From NCBI RefSeq assembly GCF_025685395.1, contig NZ_JAGSYA010000004.1, forward strand, positions 2,418,001-2,482,000: 64,000 nt of DNA, written 5' to 3'. Positions within the stretch are counted from its first letter, which is position 1, and each line of letters opens with the position of its first letter. Of this stretch, positions 17,645 to 24,929 are shown piece after piece. The translations under genes were made by a program, and so were the position numbers. Source of the DNA: Terriglobus tenax. Lineage in GTDB: Bacteria; Acidobacteriota; Terriglobia; Terriglobales; Acidobacteriaceae. The notes under the pieces were generated by a model. That model was not told the DNA's origin and ran no database searches. It worked only from the letters and a program-made list of their open reading frames with translations.

Positions 17645-18127
17645 CTACTCCTCCACGGCCGCGCTGCTGCTCATCACGCTCACCTTCACCACGCGCTCCA
17701 GCCTGTCCGCATCCGTCGCGGAGTCTTCAAACGCCGGTTCGCTCCAGAACACATTCGCGCCCGTCACCTCGGGCGGCGAAATCGCAAAGTTCTTCTCTGC
17801 CGTCACGCGAGGCTCCAGTACCTGCGTCAGTTCTGCATCCAGCTCACTCAACCTGCGGCCGCGATCCACGCCGGCCAGCTCCTGGCTGCCCTCTGTCGCA
17901 TAACGAATCTCACACGTCAGCATCTCCACGTCCGAGCTTCCCTCCACGCTGCGTCCCGTCCATCGCAGCACAAAGGTCTCCAGCGGAGAGTCCCCCGTCA
18001 CCAGTTCGTTCTCCTCCACCATCACCGCCGGTCGAACCAGCCCGCGAATTGCCGCCGTCCGCCCAGGGAACTGCGCCGCCATGCGATCACGCAGCGCCGC
18101 ATAAAACGTATCCTTAGCCGTCTGCAT
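17645..18127 (-). CDS. Putative phage tail-completion protein
   Basis: A 160-residue protein starting MQTAKDTFYAALRDRMAAQ, with a basic helical start and a beta-rich body (FVLRWTGRSVEGSSDVEM). Size and position before the tail tube suit a tail terminator or completion protein. The ATG at 18127 has GGAAGGG at 6-base spacing; an ATG at 18133 is too close to that site. It ends immediately before the next gene's ATG. The identity is inferred from synteny. Confidence 0.48.
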   Translation of the reverse strand: MQTAKDTFYAALRDRMAAQFPGRTAAIRGLVRPAVMVEENELVTGDSPLETFVLRWTGRSVEGSSDVEMLTCEIRYATEGSQELAGVDRGRRLSELDAELTQVLEPRVTAEKNFAISPPEVTGANVFWSEPAFEDSATDADRLERVVKVSVMSSSAAVEE

Positions 18128-18159
18128 CTTCATCCCTTCCAGATTCTCTTTGCCTTCGT

Positions 18160-18197
18160 TTGTCATTCCGCAGTGGGAGCGGAGAAATCTGCTTGTC
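18160..18197. repeat. Family B dispersed repeat inside the prophage remnant
   Basis: tgtcattccgcag...gcggagaaatctgcttgt matches the dispersed GTCATTCC...GGAATCTGCTT element found between host genes. It lies between two phage genes, so the element inserted into or spread within the prophage after its arrival, or came with it. Confidence 0.6.
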
Positions 18198-18285
18198 TTT
18201 TGCGGAACGCCTATCCAACCTAGGTACGCTACCCGCGCAATACCAGTGTGGGCAGTGAGCCCCATTGCTCGTTCTCAAGCCCGCT

Positions 18286-18690
18286 CTAACCCTTCGCAAC
18301 CGTCAGTCGATACACATACGGCTCGCCAAACATCTCGCTCTGCCCCGCATCCACAATGCGCATCAGCACACCATCCAGCACCACGCCACACGCCTGTGCA
18401 AACAGCCCGGTCGCCGCTGCAAACTCCAGCGTTCCCACCGCGGCTCTCACTGCCGTCGCACTGATCTGCAAGGTCATCTCATCCTTGGCCCGCTGCGCAT
18501 CCGTCTGCTTCACCAGCGCAGGAGACAATGCAATCTCCTGGAACCCCGGCGCCGCCAGCCCCATCTGCTCCGCATCCACATTTGCTGCCGGGACAGCCAG
18601 GCGCAGCAGTACAGTGCGCGCGCCAAGCTGTTTCATCAGTGCATCCGCAGCCCTCTGGCAACCATCCGCGTATCCCTCACCTTGTCCCAT
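18286..18690 (-). CDS. Phage-cluster protein of unknown function
   Basis: A 134-residue protein starting MGQGEGYADGCQRAADALMK, with a helical N-terminus and a beta-rich C-terminus (FGEPYVYRLTVAKG). I do not recognise the family. Position between the connector and the tail-completion candidate suggests a head-tail joining protein. The ATG at 18690 lies one base past the stop of the connector gene (TGAGATG), so expression is coupled. Confidence 0.5.
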   Translation of the reverse strand: MGQGEGYADGCQRAADALMKQLGARTVLLRLAVPAANVDAEQMGLAAPGFQEIALSPALVKQTDAQRAKDEMTLQISATAVRAAVGTLEFAAATGLFAQACGVVLDGVLMRIVDAGQSEMFGEPYVYRLTVAKG

Positions 18691-18691
18691 C

Positions 18692-19285
18692 TCAGCCCAG
18701 CCTCTCCGCCACATAGGGCCGCAGTAAGGACTTCGTCATCTCATCCAGCAGGGACGCACTGAAGTACTCCACCTGCATCGCGTCCAGCTTCTGGCTCTTC
18801 ACCTGCAGTGCGGGCATCGCCTCGGCATTGCGCACAATCTGCGCCACCGCCGTCTTGATCGCGGAAGGAATCTCCGGATAGCCCGAGGTATAAATCACCT
18901 CCACCTCACCAAAAACCTGCCCCAGCACGCTCTGTGGCAAACGCAGTTCCCCGGTCTCGGGTCGAATCTCCACCGTCGTCACATCCACCTCCGTCCACTG
19001 TCCGCTCAGGCCAAATACGCGCGTCACTTCATCGCCCCACGCATATCCTCCGCACGCCCGTGCAAACCGTGCGCGAACCTCCGTCAGCTCCAGCACCGGC
19101 AGATAACTCAACCACACCACCTGCTTCTCAGGGTGCATCCGCATGCGTTCCGTATAGGTCTGCACATCCAATGTCTTCCTGCGGCAATAGGCATCCACCA
19201 TGGCGCTGGCTGCCTCCGCCCACGCATCCGCGGTCTCCGCGCTCAGGCCATAGGCCTCATACTCCGTTGGCAACAGGTACGCCAT
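18692..19285 (-). CDS. Putative phage head-tail connector protein
   Basis: A 197-residue protein with MAYLLPTEYEAYGLSAETAD and a helical first half with ASAMVDAYCRRKTL, as in gp6-like head-tail connectors and related adaptor proteins. Its second half contains VEVIYTSGYPEIPSAIKTAV, a stretch frequently seen in these proteins. The ATG at 19285 follows GGAGGAGCG, a strong ribosome binding site. The upstream open frame to 20110 is discarded because it is antisense to the XRE remnant. Confidence 0.58.
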   Translation of the reverse strand: MAYLLPTEYEAYGLSAETADAWAEAASAMVDAYCRRKTLDVQTYTERMRMHPEKQVVWLSYLPVLELTEVRARFARACGGYAWGDEVTRVFGLSGQWTEVDVTTVEIRPETGELRLPQSVLGQVFGEVEVIYTSGYPEIPSAIKTAVAQIVRNAEAMPALQVKSQKLDAMQVEYFSASLLDEMTKSLLRPYVAERLG

Positions 19286-19360
19286 CGCTCCTCCATTTCC
19301 ATCGCAAAAAACAAAGGGAGCAGGCCAGGTTCGACCCACTCCCTTCCGGTGCCATCCTCT

Positions 19361-19393
19361 GGGTACCCCATTCATCGCAAAGCGATGAGTGGG
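19361..19393. repeat. Family C hairpin repeat
   Basis: gggtaccccattcatcgcaa followed by agcgatgagtggg forms a hairpin between the connector gene and the truncated capsid gene. Compare 34486-34518, which has the same core with small paired differences. Confidence 0.6.
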
Positions 19394-19410
19394 AAGATGC
19401 TCCCCATCAA

Positions 19411-19563
19411 CTACCGGTTCACCAGCACCTGGTAGTGCGCATAGCTCGCGCCCTTCACCACCAGCCCGCCAAACTTCACCGCAACATATTGCGAAGCCAG
19501 CGATCCCGGACGTCCCAGCTGGAAAACACGAGGATTCGGATCCGTCAGCCAGGCCCATATTTC
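19411..19563 (-). pseudogene. Truncated phage structural gene, probably the major capsid C-terminus
   Basis: About 50 residues survive: AWLTDPNPRVFQLGRPGSL, then ASQYVAVKFGGLVVKGASYA and HYQVLVNR before the TAG at 19411. The composition and position upstream of the connector suit the end of a capsid protein; another structural protein is possible. The sequence upstream of about 19563 switches to antisense of the XRE regulator, so the rest was deleted. It has no start codon of its own that makes biological sense. Confidence 0.5.
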
Positions 19564-20149
19564 TAATTTCCTCGCCGGCCGCCGTGCTCTCTCCCTTGAA
19601 GGTCTCGATCGTGTCCTCGCCGCCCAGGGACTCACCATTGAGCAACTTCTCCCTCTGGAGATCGCCGGCTCCGCCGCTTCGCCCACACCGGAACTCGAAG
19701 AAGTCCCGGTCGTCGCCGCTGACACGGCCGCTTCCAGTGCGCAGATCGCCTCCTCGGCCATCCTGGAAACCATCCATGTCCCCGCAGCCAGCCTGCAGGG
19801 CTACCGTTCCCGCCCTATCCCTTCCCGCACAGCCTGGGCGCGCTTCGTCGCCATGCGGCTCGATGCCCAGCAGGCCGCTCCCCTCAGACCCCTCTTTAAC
19901 GAGGGCTCCGTCCTCGTGCTCGACCGCCATTTCACCCTCAGCACCGCTTACCGGACTCACCAGAACAACCTCTTCGCCGTCCGCACCCAGCACACCCTGC
20001 TGCTCGGTTACGTTGAGCTCCGCCCCGGATATCTGGTCCTCCGCCCCCACGCCCGTGACTATCCCGTCGAGGTTCTCCGCCTCTCCTCGCACGAGAACCT
20101 CGCCGACCATATCGTCGGTCGGGTTTGCATTTCCTTTTCGGAGTTCTAA
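19545..20149 (+). pseudogene. XRE-family regulator, 5' end deleted
   Basis: The frame reads VSQAHISNFLAGRRALSLEG, the recognition helix and following part of a Cro/C1-type HTH, then a linker and a C-terminal domain ending ADHIVGRVCISFSEF, of the kind seen in S24-like sensor domains. The first HTH helices are missing. The frame is open back to a TAG at 19442 but has no ATG, GTG or TTG until 19853, beyond the HTH. The upstream bases encode the capsid remnant on the other strand, so this is a deletion junction rather than an alternative start. It lies just before the small gene and the Gfo/Idh gene on the same strand. Confidence 0.68.
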
Positions 20150-20160
20150 ACTTGTCTTCT

Positions 20161-20361
20161 ATGGATCAGAGCCTCGGAGCCCGCCGTAACGAAGACATCG
20201 CATTGGACCTCATGAAGTTCATCGCGTCCACCGTGCACATTGCTAAGCCCGCCGCCGGCTCCACCGGCTTCGGTGCCTCCGCTGCACCGCAAAAAACAGA
20301 CGATCAGGTCAACCAGATCCTCGAGCTCTACGCCCGCTGCAAAAAGGCCGTGGAAGGCTAA
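20161..20361 (+). CDS. Small conserved-looking protein of unknown function
   Basis: A 66-residue protein starting MDQSLGARRNEDIALDLMKF. A helical N-terminus and a helical C-terminus (DQVNQILELYARCKKAVEG) flank a Pro/Ala/Gly-rich middle. It lies 11 bases after the XRE remnant and 6 bases before the Gfo/Idh gene. The short, charged and amphipathic character suggests a small partner or regulator, but no family is recognised. The ATG at 20161 is preferred over one further upstream because that one overlaps the XRE frame. Confidence 0.6.
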   Translation: MDQSLGARRNEDIALDLMKFIASTVHIAKPAAGSTGFGASAAPQKTDDQVNQILELYARCKKAVEG

Positions 20362-20367
20362 CCCGCA

Positions 20368-21339
20368 GTGCTCCAGGTAGCTGTCATCGGTGCCGGTGTC
20401 TTCGGCAGAAACCACATCCGCCTCTATCGCGAACTGCCCGGAGTCCATCTCGCGGCCATCGTCGACCCCGCGGTCCACTTCGAAGACACCCCAACCTTCT
20501 CCACCGTCGAGGCCCTGCTCGCCAGCGGCCTGCACATCGACTGTGCTTCGGTTTGTGTGCCTACCTCGGCACACGCGCAGGTCGCCTCGCAGCTCCTCCA
20601 GGCTGGTATCGACTGCCTTATTGAGAAGCCCTTTGCCGCCTCTCTTGCTGAGGCCGAACAGGTTCTCAACCTGGCCGAACAGCACGGTCGCATTGTCCAG
20701 ATCGGGCATCTTGAACGCTTCAACCCCGCCGTCACAGCAACGCTGCCCATCCTCACGCGGCCCATGTTCTTTGAGTCGCACCGGCTCAGCATCTTCACTC
20801 CGCGCTCGCTGGATGTTGATGTCGTCCTCGACCTCATGATCCACGACCTCGATGTTGTTCTTACCATGGTCAACTCTCCGGTCACAGAGGTTCGCGCCGT
20901 CGGCCTGCCCGTGCTCTCACCCAAGGTCGACATCGCCAACGTCCGGCTTGAGTTCGCCACCGGTTGCGTCGCCAATTTCACCGCCAGCCGCGTCTCCACG
21001 GAGCGTGTCCGCAAGCTGCGTTTCTTCCAGCCACACCAATACGTCTCGCTTGATTTTGCTCGGCAGGATCTTCTGGTCATTGACGTGGCAGACGCCGCGG
21101 CTGCCGCAGCAGCCATGGCCTCCAGCCCGCTCCAGCACCCCTCTACGGGGCTTGCACTGCGCAAGCTGCCGGTCGAAAACGGCGAACCCCTCAAGCTCGA
21201 AATTGAATCGTTCCTCGCCTCAGTTCAGACGCGCCAGCAACCCCGCGTCACCGGTCAGCAGGGCAAAGCGGCCTTAGAGCTCGCGCTCCAGATCAACCAG
21301 ATGATCGCCCAGCACGCCTCCCGCGCCGGCCTCAAATAA
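20368..21339 (+). CDS. Gfo/Idh/MocA family oxidoreductase
   Basis: A 323-residue NAD(P)-dependent sugar-type oxidoreductase. The Rossmann motif is VAVIGAGVFGRNH at the N-terminus, with CVPTSAH and EKPFAASLAEAEQVL (EKP carries the conserved catalytic-area lysine). The C-terminal domain contains DLMIHDLDVVLTMV. The start is GTG at 20368. In related bacteria such genes occur beside lipid A/LPS biosynthesis genes and act on nucleotide sugars; here no such neighbour is present, so the substrate is unknown. Confidence 0.88.
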   Translation: MLQVAVIGAGVFGRNHIRLYRELPGVHLAAIVDPAVHFEDTPTFSTVEALLASGLHIDCASVCVPTSAHAQVASQLLQAGIDCLIEKPFAASLAEAEQVLNLAEQHGRIVQIGHLERFNPAVTATLPILTRPMFFESHRLSIFTPRSLDVDVVLDLMIHDLDVVLTMVNSPVTEVRAVGLPVLSPKVDIANVRLEFATGCVANFTASRVSTERVRKLRFFQPHQYVSLDFARQDLLVIDVADAAAAAAAMASSPLQHPSTGLALRKLPVENGEPLKLEIESFLASVQTRQQPRVTGQQGKAALELALQINQMIAQHASRAGLK

Positions 21340-21350
21340 CCAATCAAAAC

Positions 21351-21400
21351 GGGTGCCCCACGCCCCGATTCGGGGACGTGGGTATCGCGCAAAGCGCGAC
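21351..21400. repeat. Family C hairpin repeat (composite)
   Basis: GGGTGCCCCACGCCCC pairs with GGGGACGTGGG, followed by a second short palindrome gcgcaaagcgc. It lies between two convergent genes and could terminate both. Confidence 0.6.
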
Positions 21401-21416
21401 TGCCTCTGCTTTTCCC

Positions 21417-22304
21417 TTACGGAAGCTTCTGTACCTGAGCATTGGCTGGAATCGTCAGTTCAAACTGATCGTTTTCCATCTCCTGGTTAGGAGCCACCTT
21501 GGTCAGTGTCATCTCAATCTTCAGCTCATCCAGGGGGCGGTCAATGGTGACCTTTGTCGGGAAATCAATATCCCCAAACTTCTGGTAGTTCTCGTAGGTG
21601 GCACGTGTCACCACGCGACCTTCGTTGTCGTAGATGTCCTGGGCATACGGCAGCATGGTGCTTCTGCCAATATGGATCACGCGACGGGTTTCCAGCTCTG
21701 CGCCGCCATTCTTCTGCGTATACAGGCTCACATCGTAATCCGGCTCGGAAACGATGTCCTTTTTCTTCGGATCCGGCTGATAGACACGCTCATCCGACGT
21801 CAGGGCCACCAGTTCCTTCGGCTGTACACCCTTGATCATCAGCGAGTCATAGAACACCGCGGGCCGCAGGTTCTCCAGCGGATTCTTCGACGGGGTCGCC
21901 AGTTCATTACTGCCCGTAATCGCCCGGTTCTTCGGCGGAATCAGCATCTTGAAGGTCGTGCCATCGGTCACCATGTCGATGGCGCGTGTATGCACCACCG
22001 GCAGCAGTAGCAGCACTCGCAGGTCTTCCGGTTTGCGCAGAAGGATATATCCGCTGAAAGCGGTATAAACCGTAACTTTGCCCTGTTTTGCGCCGCCCGT
22101 ACTGGCCACAATCTCTACGGACGCGTTCATCGTCTTGACCGAGTCAAAACGTCCCTGGATCTGCCCGACGAGTTCGTCCAGCGTGGCAGTCTTCACGTTT
22201 GCCACCGGCGCGGCCTTCTGGACGCGATACGTATGCCGGAAGCATCCGCTGGTCAGCAACACCGCTCCCAGCAAAAATCCAGCTCGCAACCGCTCTCTCG
22301 TCAT
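21417..22304 (-). CDS. Outer-membrane lipoprotein of LolA/LolB-like fold
   Basis: A 295-residue lipoprotein. The signal peptide ends in the lipobox LLTSGC, with the lipidated cysteine near residue 21. The mature region starts with a helix (DELVGQIQGRFDSVKTMNAS) then a beta-rich body (GYILLRKPEDLRVLLLLP), as in the LolA/LolB-like and DUF4292 lipoproteins. I infer outer-membrane lipoprotein or lipid handling. The ATG at 22304 is taken; a TTG three codons upstream is the alternative. It is co-directional with mltG upstream. Confidence 0.78.
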   Translation of the reverse strand: MTRERLRAGFLLGAVLLTSGCFRHTYRVQKAAPVANVKTATLDELVGQIQGRFDSVKTMNASVEIVASTGGAKQGKVTVYTAFSGYILLRKPEDLRVLLLLPVVHTRAIDMVTDGTTFKMLIPPKNRAITGSNELATPSKNPLENLRPAVFYDSLMIKGVQPKELVALTSDERVYQPDPKKKDIVSEPDYDVSLYTQKNGGAELETRRVIHIGRSTMLPYAQDIYDNEGRVVTRATYENYQKFGDIDFPTKVTIDRPLDELKIEMTLTKVAPNQEMENDQFELTIPANAQVQKLP

Positions 22305-22422
22305 CCTGCCCAACCTGCAAAGTTATATCGGGTCGCTTGATCCGCGCCCGGGTGCATCCTCTTGAATCTACGTAGTCTTTTCTTGGATGTTCCATCCATC
22401 CTCAAGGGTTCGTAGATTCGCC

Positions 22423-23472
22423 CTATTTATGTCGTTTCCGACCGTGCGTCGCTGGCTTAGGAGTGGCTCCTTTTCCCTTGGACGGAGCAGGCGGCTCTGA
22501 AGATGCACCCATCGCCCGCCGGTACTCCTGCACATGCGTGTCATGCTCCTTCAGATCGGCCGAAAACACGCTGTGACCCGCCGCATCTGCAACAAAATAA
22601 AGATAATTTGTCTCCGCAGGATGCAGCGTAGCCTTAAGTGCCGCGACACCCGGACTGCAGATCGGCCCCGGGGGCAGCCCCGCATGTTTGTAGGTGTTGT
22701 AGGGCGAATCCGACTGAAGGTCAGACTTGTAGATCGTCCCCCGCCACCGTCCCTCCAGCAGCGCCGCATAAATCACCGTCGGATCGGTAGCCAGCGGCAT
22801 CCCCTTTGCCAGTCGGTTTTCGAAGACACCGGCCACCAGTGGCCGCTCCCCGGCCACACGGACCTCTTTTTCTACCAGAGAAGCCATCGTGACCGTCCTG
22901 GCAACATCGCTCGTCACGCCCAGGGAGGTCGCCTCTTTGCGGAAGCGTTTCACCATCGCCGCCAGCATCTGCTCCGGCGTCGCATGGCGGGAAAATTTGT
23001 ACGTATCCGGAAACAGGTACCCCTCCAGGGACGCCGCTCCCGGCGAAAGATCACTGATCAGGCTGGTATCGGTTCTTGCCGCCGCCAGAAACGAATCGCC
23101 GCTCGCCAGCCCCGCATGCTGCACCGTCGCGGCAATATCAAACAGGTTGTACCCTTCGGGAATCGTCACGGAGACCGTGTACACATCCCCGCGCACCATG
23201 CGGTCGTACACCTCTTCCACCTTCCCGGGGTGGTCAAAGCGGTATTCGCCTGCCTTCAGCGTGGAGTGGCGAAAGCTGTGCCAGGCCTCAAACACATACC
23301 GGTTGCGCACGACGCCAGCGCGTTCCAGTGCTGTCGCAATCCCGCGGACACCCGTACCTGCCGGTACGTCCACAAACGTCTCCGCCGACGGCCCATACGG
23401 CGTCAGCAACACATACGCGCCCGCGCCCACAATCAGCAACAGCACCAGAAAAAGAACGCCCAGTACCTTCAC
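22423..23472 (-). CDS. mltG: Endolytic transglycosylase MltG
   Basis: MltG cleaves nascent glycan strands at the inner membrane and sets their length. The 349-residue protein has an N-terminal membrane anchor (VLGVLFLVLLLIVGAGAYVL), a LysM-like domain near 100, and the YceG core with ASLVEKEVRVAGERPLVAGV, where the second glutamate of EKE is catalytic, followed by FENRLAKGMPLATDPTVIYA. A basic tail (KGKGATPKPATHGRKRHK) is unusual and probably disordered. The start is GTG at 23472. Confidence 0.95.
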   Translation of the reverse strand: MKVLGVLFLVLLLIVGAGAYVLLTPYGPSAETFVDVPAGTGVRGIATALERAGVVRNRYVFEAWHSFRHSTLKAGEYRFDHPGKVEEVYDRMVRGDVYTVSVTIPEGYNLFDIAATVQHAGLASGDSFLAAARTDTSLISDLSPGAASLEGYLFPDTYKFSRHATPEQMLAAMVKRFRKEATSLGVTSDVARTVTMASLVEKEVRVAGERPLVAGVFENRLAKGMPLATDPTVIYAALLEGRWRGTIYKSDLQSDSPYNTYKHAGLPPGPICSPGVAALKATLHPAETNYLYFVADAAGHSVFSADLKEHDTHVQEYRRAMGASSEPPAPSKGKGATPKPATHGRKRHK

Positions 23473-23524
23473 GCCACCTCGCTTACTCTTGCCTTTGATT
23501 CTAGGTGGCTCTCACGCGCTGTAC

Positions 23525-24913
23525 CTATGGCTCAATCAAAAACTGCTCCAGCTTGCCGTCCTTCGTCGTGAAGGTCGTCAGCGTCACCTCTTTGCCATTA
23601 GCAAAGGTCACGGTAAACGCCCGGAAGGTCATGCCGCCGCGCAGACTCTCGCTGCTCTTTACCACCGTCTTGATCTCCCCCAGCGGGCTCAGGCTCGTCT
23701 GAAAGTCGTCCATTGCGTCCTTGTCGAAGTAGAAGTTGGCATTGTCCGTAAACAGCGTGCGATCGATCTTGCCCTGTTGTAACCCGCCTAACACGGTCTT
23801 CGCCTGCGCCTCAGGACCGACGGTCGCTGTCTTCGCAAGCCCCGGAATCATCGCCGTCGCAATCGCACGCTGAATCGAACTTGCGGCCGAACTTGCCTCC
23901 TGGTTCGTCAGCACGGCAATCGCAATCTTGTCTTCGGGAAACACCGCATTCGCCGCCACAAATCCACCTACCTCACCCGTATGCGACACCACGCGATGCC
24001 CGCTGCGAACACTTACGCCAATTCCCAGTCCATAGTTCGCCTCCGAGCCATCCTTCAGCTTGAAATTCGTCTCCAGCTCGCGATAGCTCTCCGGCTTTAG
24101 CAATGTCTGGTTCATTACACTCATATCCCACGTCAGCAGGTCTTCCACCGGCATCGCCAGATCGCCATCGGCAAAGTACCAGCCCGGAGCCTCCAGCGTT
24201 GCCTTGCGCAGCGGAGCCAGCGCATTGCGAAAGTATCCTCCCACCTTCATCTGCGCCGCATCGGTGTTCAGATCCAGCACATGCGTCATCTTCAGCGGCA
24301 CCAGAATGCGTGTCCGCCGGAACTCCGCGAACTTCATGCCGCTGGCCTTCTCCACAATCAACCCCGCCAGCACAAAGTTCGTGTTGGAGTACTGCCACTT
24401 CGTTCCCGGCTCAAAATCCAGCGGCTTGCCGGCCCATGTTCGCACCAGCTTCAACGGATCGCCCGGCTTGGTCCACTCCGGAATCGTGTAGTCCTGCGGG
24501 GCATAGTCGGAGTAGCCCGAGGTATGAGTCAGCAGGTTGCGCAGCGTAATGTCCTTGGCTCGCGTCAGTTCCGGAAACCACTTCGCCACCGGATCATCCA
24601 GCTTCAGCTTGCCGTCCTCCTGCAGCAGCAGAATGCAGGCCGCCGTGAACTGCTTGCTGATCGACCCGATCGCATACGGCATCTCCGGCATTGCATCCGC
24701 GTTGATGTCCAGCCGCGACTTGCCAAAGGCGGTCGTGTACACCACCACGCCATCCTTCACAATGCCAATCGAAGCGGAGGGAACGCCGGTCTCCCGCAGA
24801 ACCCTCTGTGCCGCCTCATCCACGGTCTGCTTCAGTTCCGGTGAGATCTCCTGCGCATACAGCGCTCCGCTCAACATCCATGCACTGACAATCGCAATAG
24901 CACTCCGCTTCAT
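23525..24913 (-). CDS. Exported serine hydrolase of the beta-lactamase/DD-peptidase superfamily
   Basis: A 462-residue protein with signal peptide (SAIAIVSAWMLSGALYAQ). The class C-type active-site motifs are all present: SISKQ (S-x-x-K) in GSISKQFTAACILLLQ, the YSN tyrosine in WQYSNTNFVL, and HTG in VSHTGEVGGF. A C-terminal domain of about 110 residues after the hydrolase may bind substrate. The natural substrate could be peptidoglycan peptides, an ester or a peptide; resistance to beta-lactams should not be assumed. The ATG at 24913 is taken, although a GTG sits one codon upstream. Confidence 0.9.
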   Translation of the reverse strand: MKRSAIAIVSAWMLSGALYAQEISPELKQTVDEAAQRVLRETGVPSASIGIVKDGVVVYTTAFGKSRLDINADAMPEMPYAIGSISKQFTAACILLLQEDGKLKLDDPVAKWFPELTRAKDITLRNLLTHTSGYSDYAPQDYTIPEWTKPGDPLKLVRTWAGKPLDFEPGTKWQYSNTNFVLAGLIVEKASGMKFAEFRRTRILVPLKMTHVLDLNTDAAQMKVGGYFRNALAPLRKATLEAPGWYFADGDLAMPVEDLLTWDMSVMNQTLLKPESYRELETNFKLKDGSEANYGLGIGVSVRSGHRVVSHTGEVGGFVAANAVFPEDKIAIAVLTNQEASSAASSIQRAIATAMIPGLAKTATVGPEAQAKTVLGGLQQGKIDRTLFTDNANFYFDKDAMDDFQTSLSPLGEIKTVVKSSESLRGGMTFRAFTVTFANGKEVTLTTFTTKDGKLEQFLIEP

Positions 24914-24929
24914 CACGCTGCTTCACCTC

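Larger units (their letters stand above)
13695..19563 (-). mobile_element. Prophage remnant: tail module with head genes deleted
   Basis: Seven intact minus-strand genes and one truncated one, closely packed in typical phage late order: a probable capsid C-terminus, connector, two tail-completion-size proteins, tail tube candidate, long hub/fibre protein, XhlA-like protein and a small phage protein. No terminase, portal, intact capsid, tape measure, integrase, repressor or lysozyme gene is present. The 5' boundary at about 19545-19563 is a junction with a truncated XRE gene of the opposite strand. The intact reading frames over 5.6 kb argue for a recent deletion or for retention. The assignment rests on gene order and protein character, since no protein here has a textbook motif. 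Confidence 0.68.

Noticed and set aside
18692-20110. A 472-residue extension of the connector protein
   Set aside because: The part above 19285 is antisense to the XRE remnant and lacks homology; a strong ribosome binding site precedes the ATG at 19285.
23525-24913. A beta-lactamase resistance gene
   Set aside because: Motifs only place it in the serine hydrolase superfamily; the C-terminal extension and genome context do not support a resistance role.
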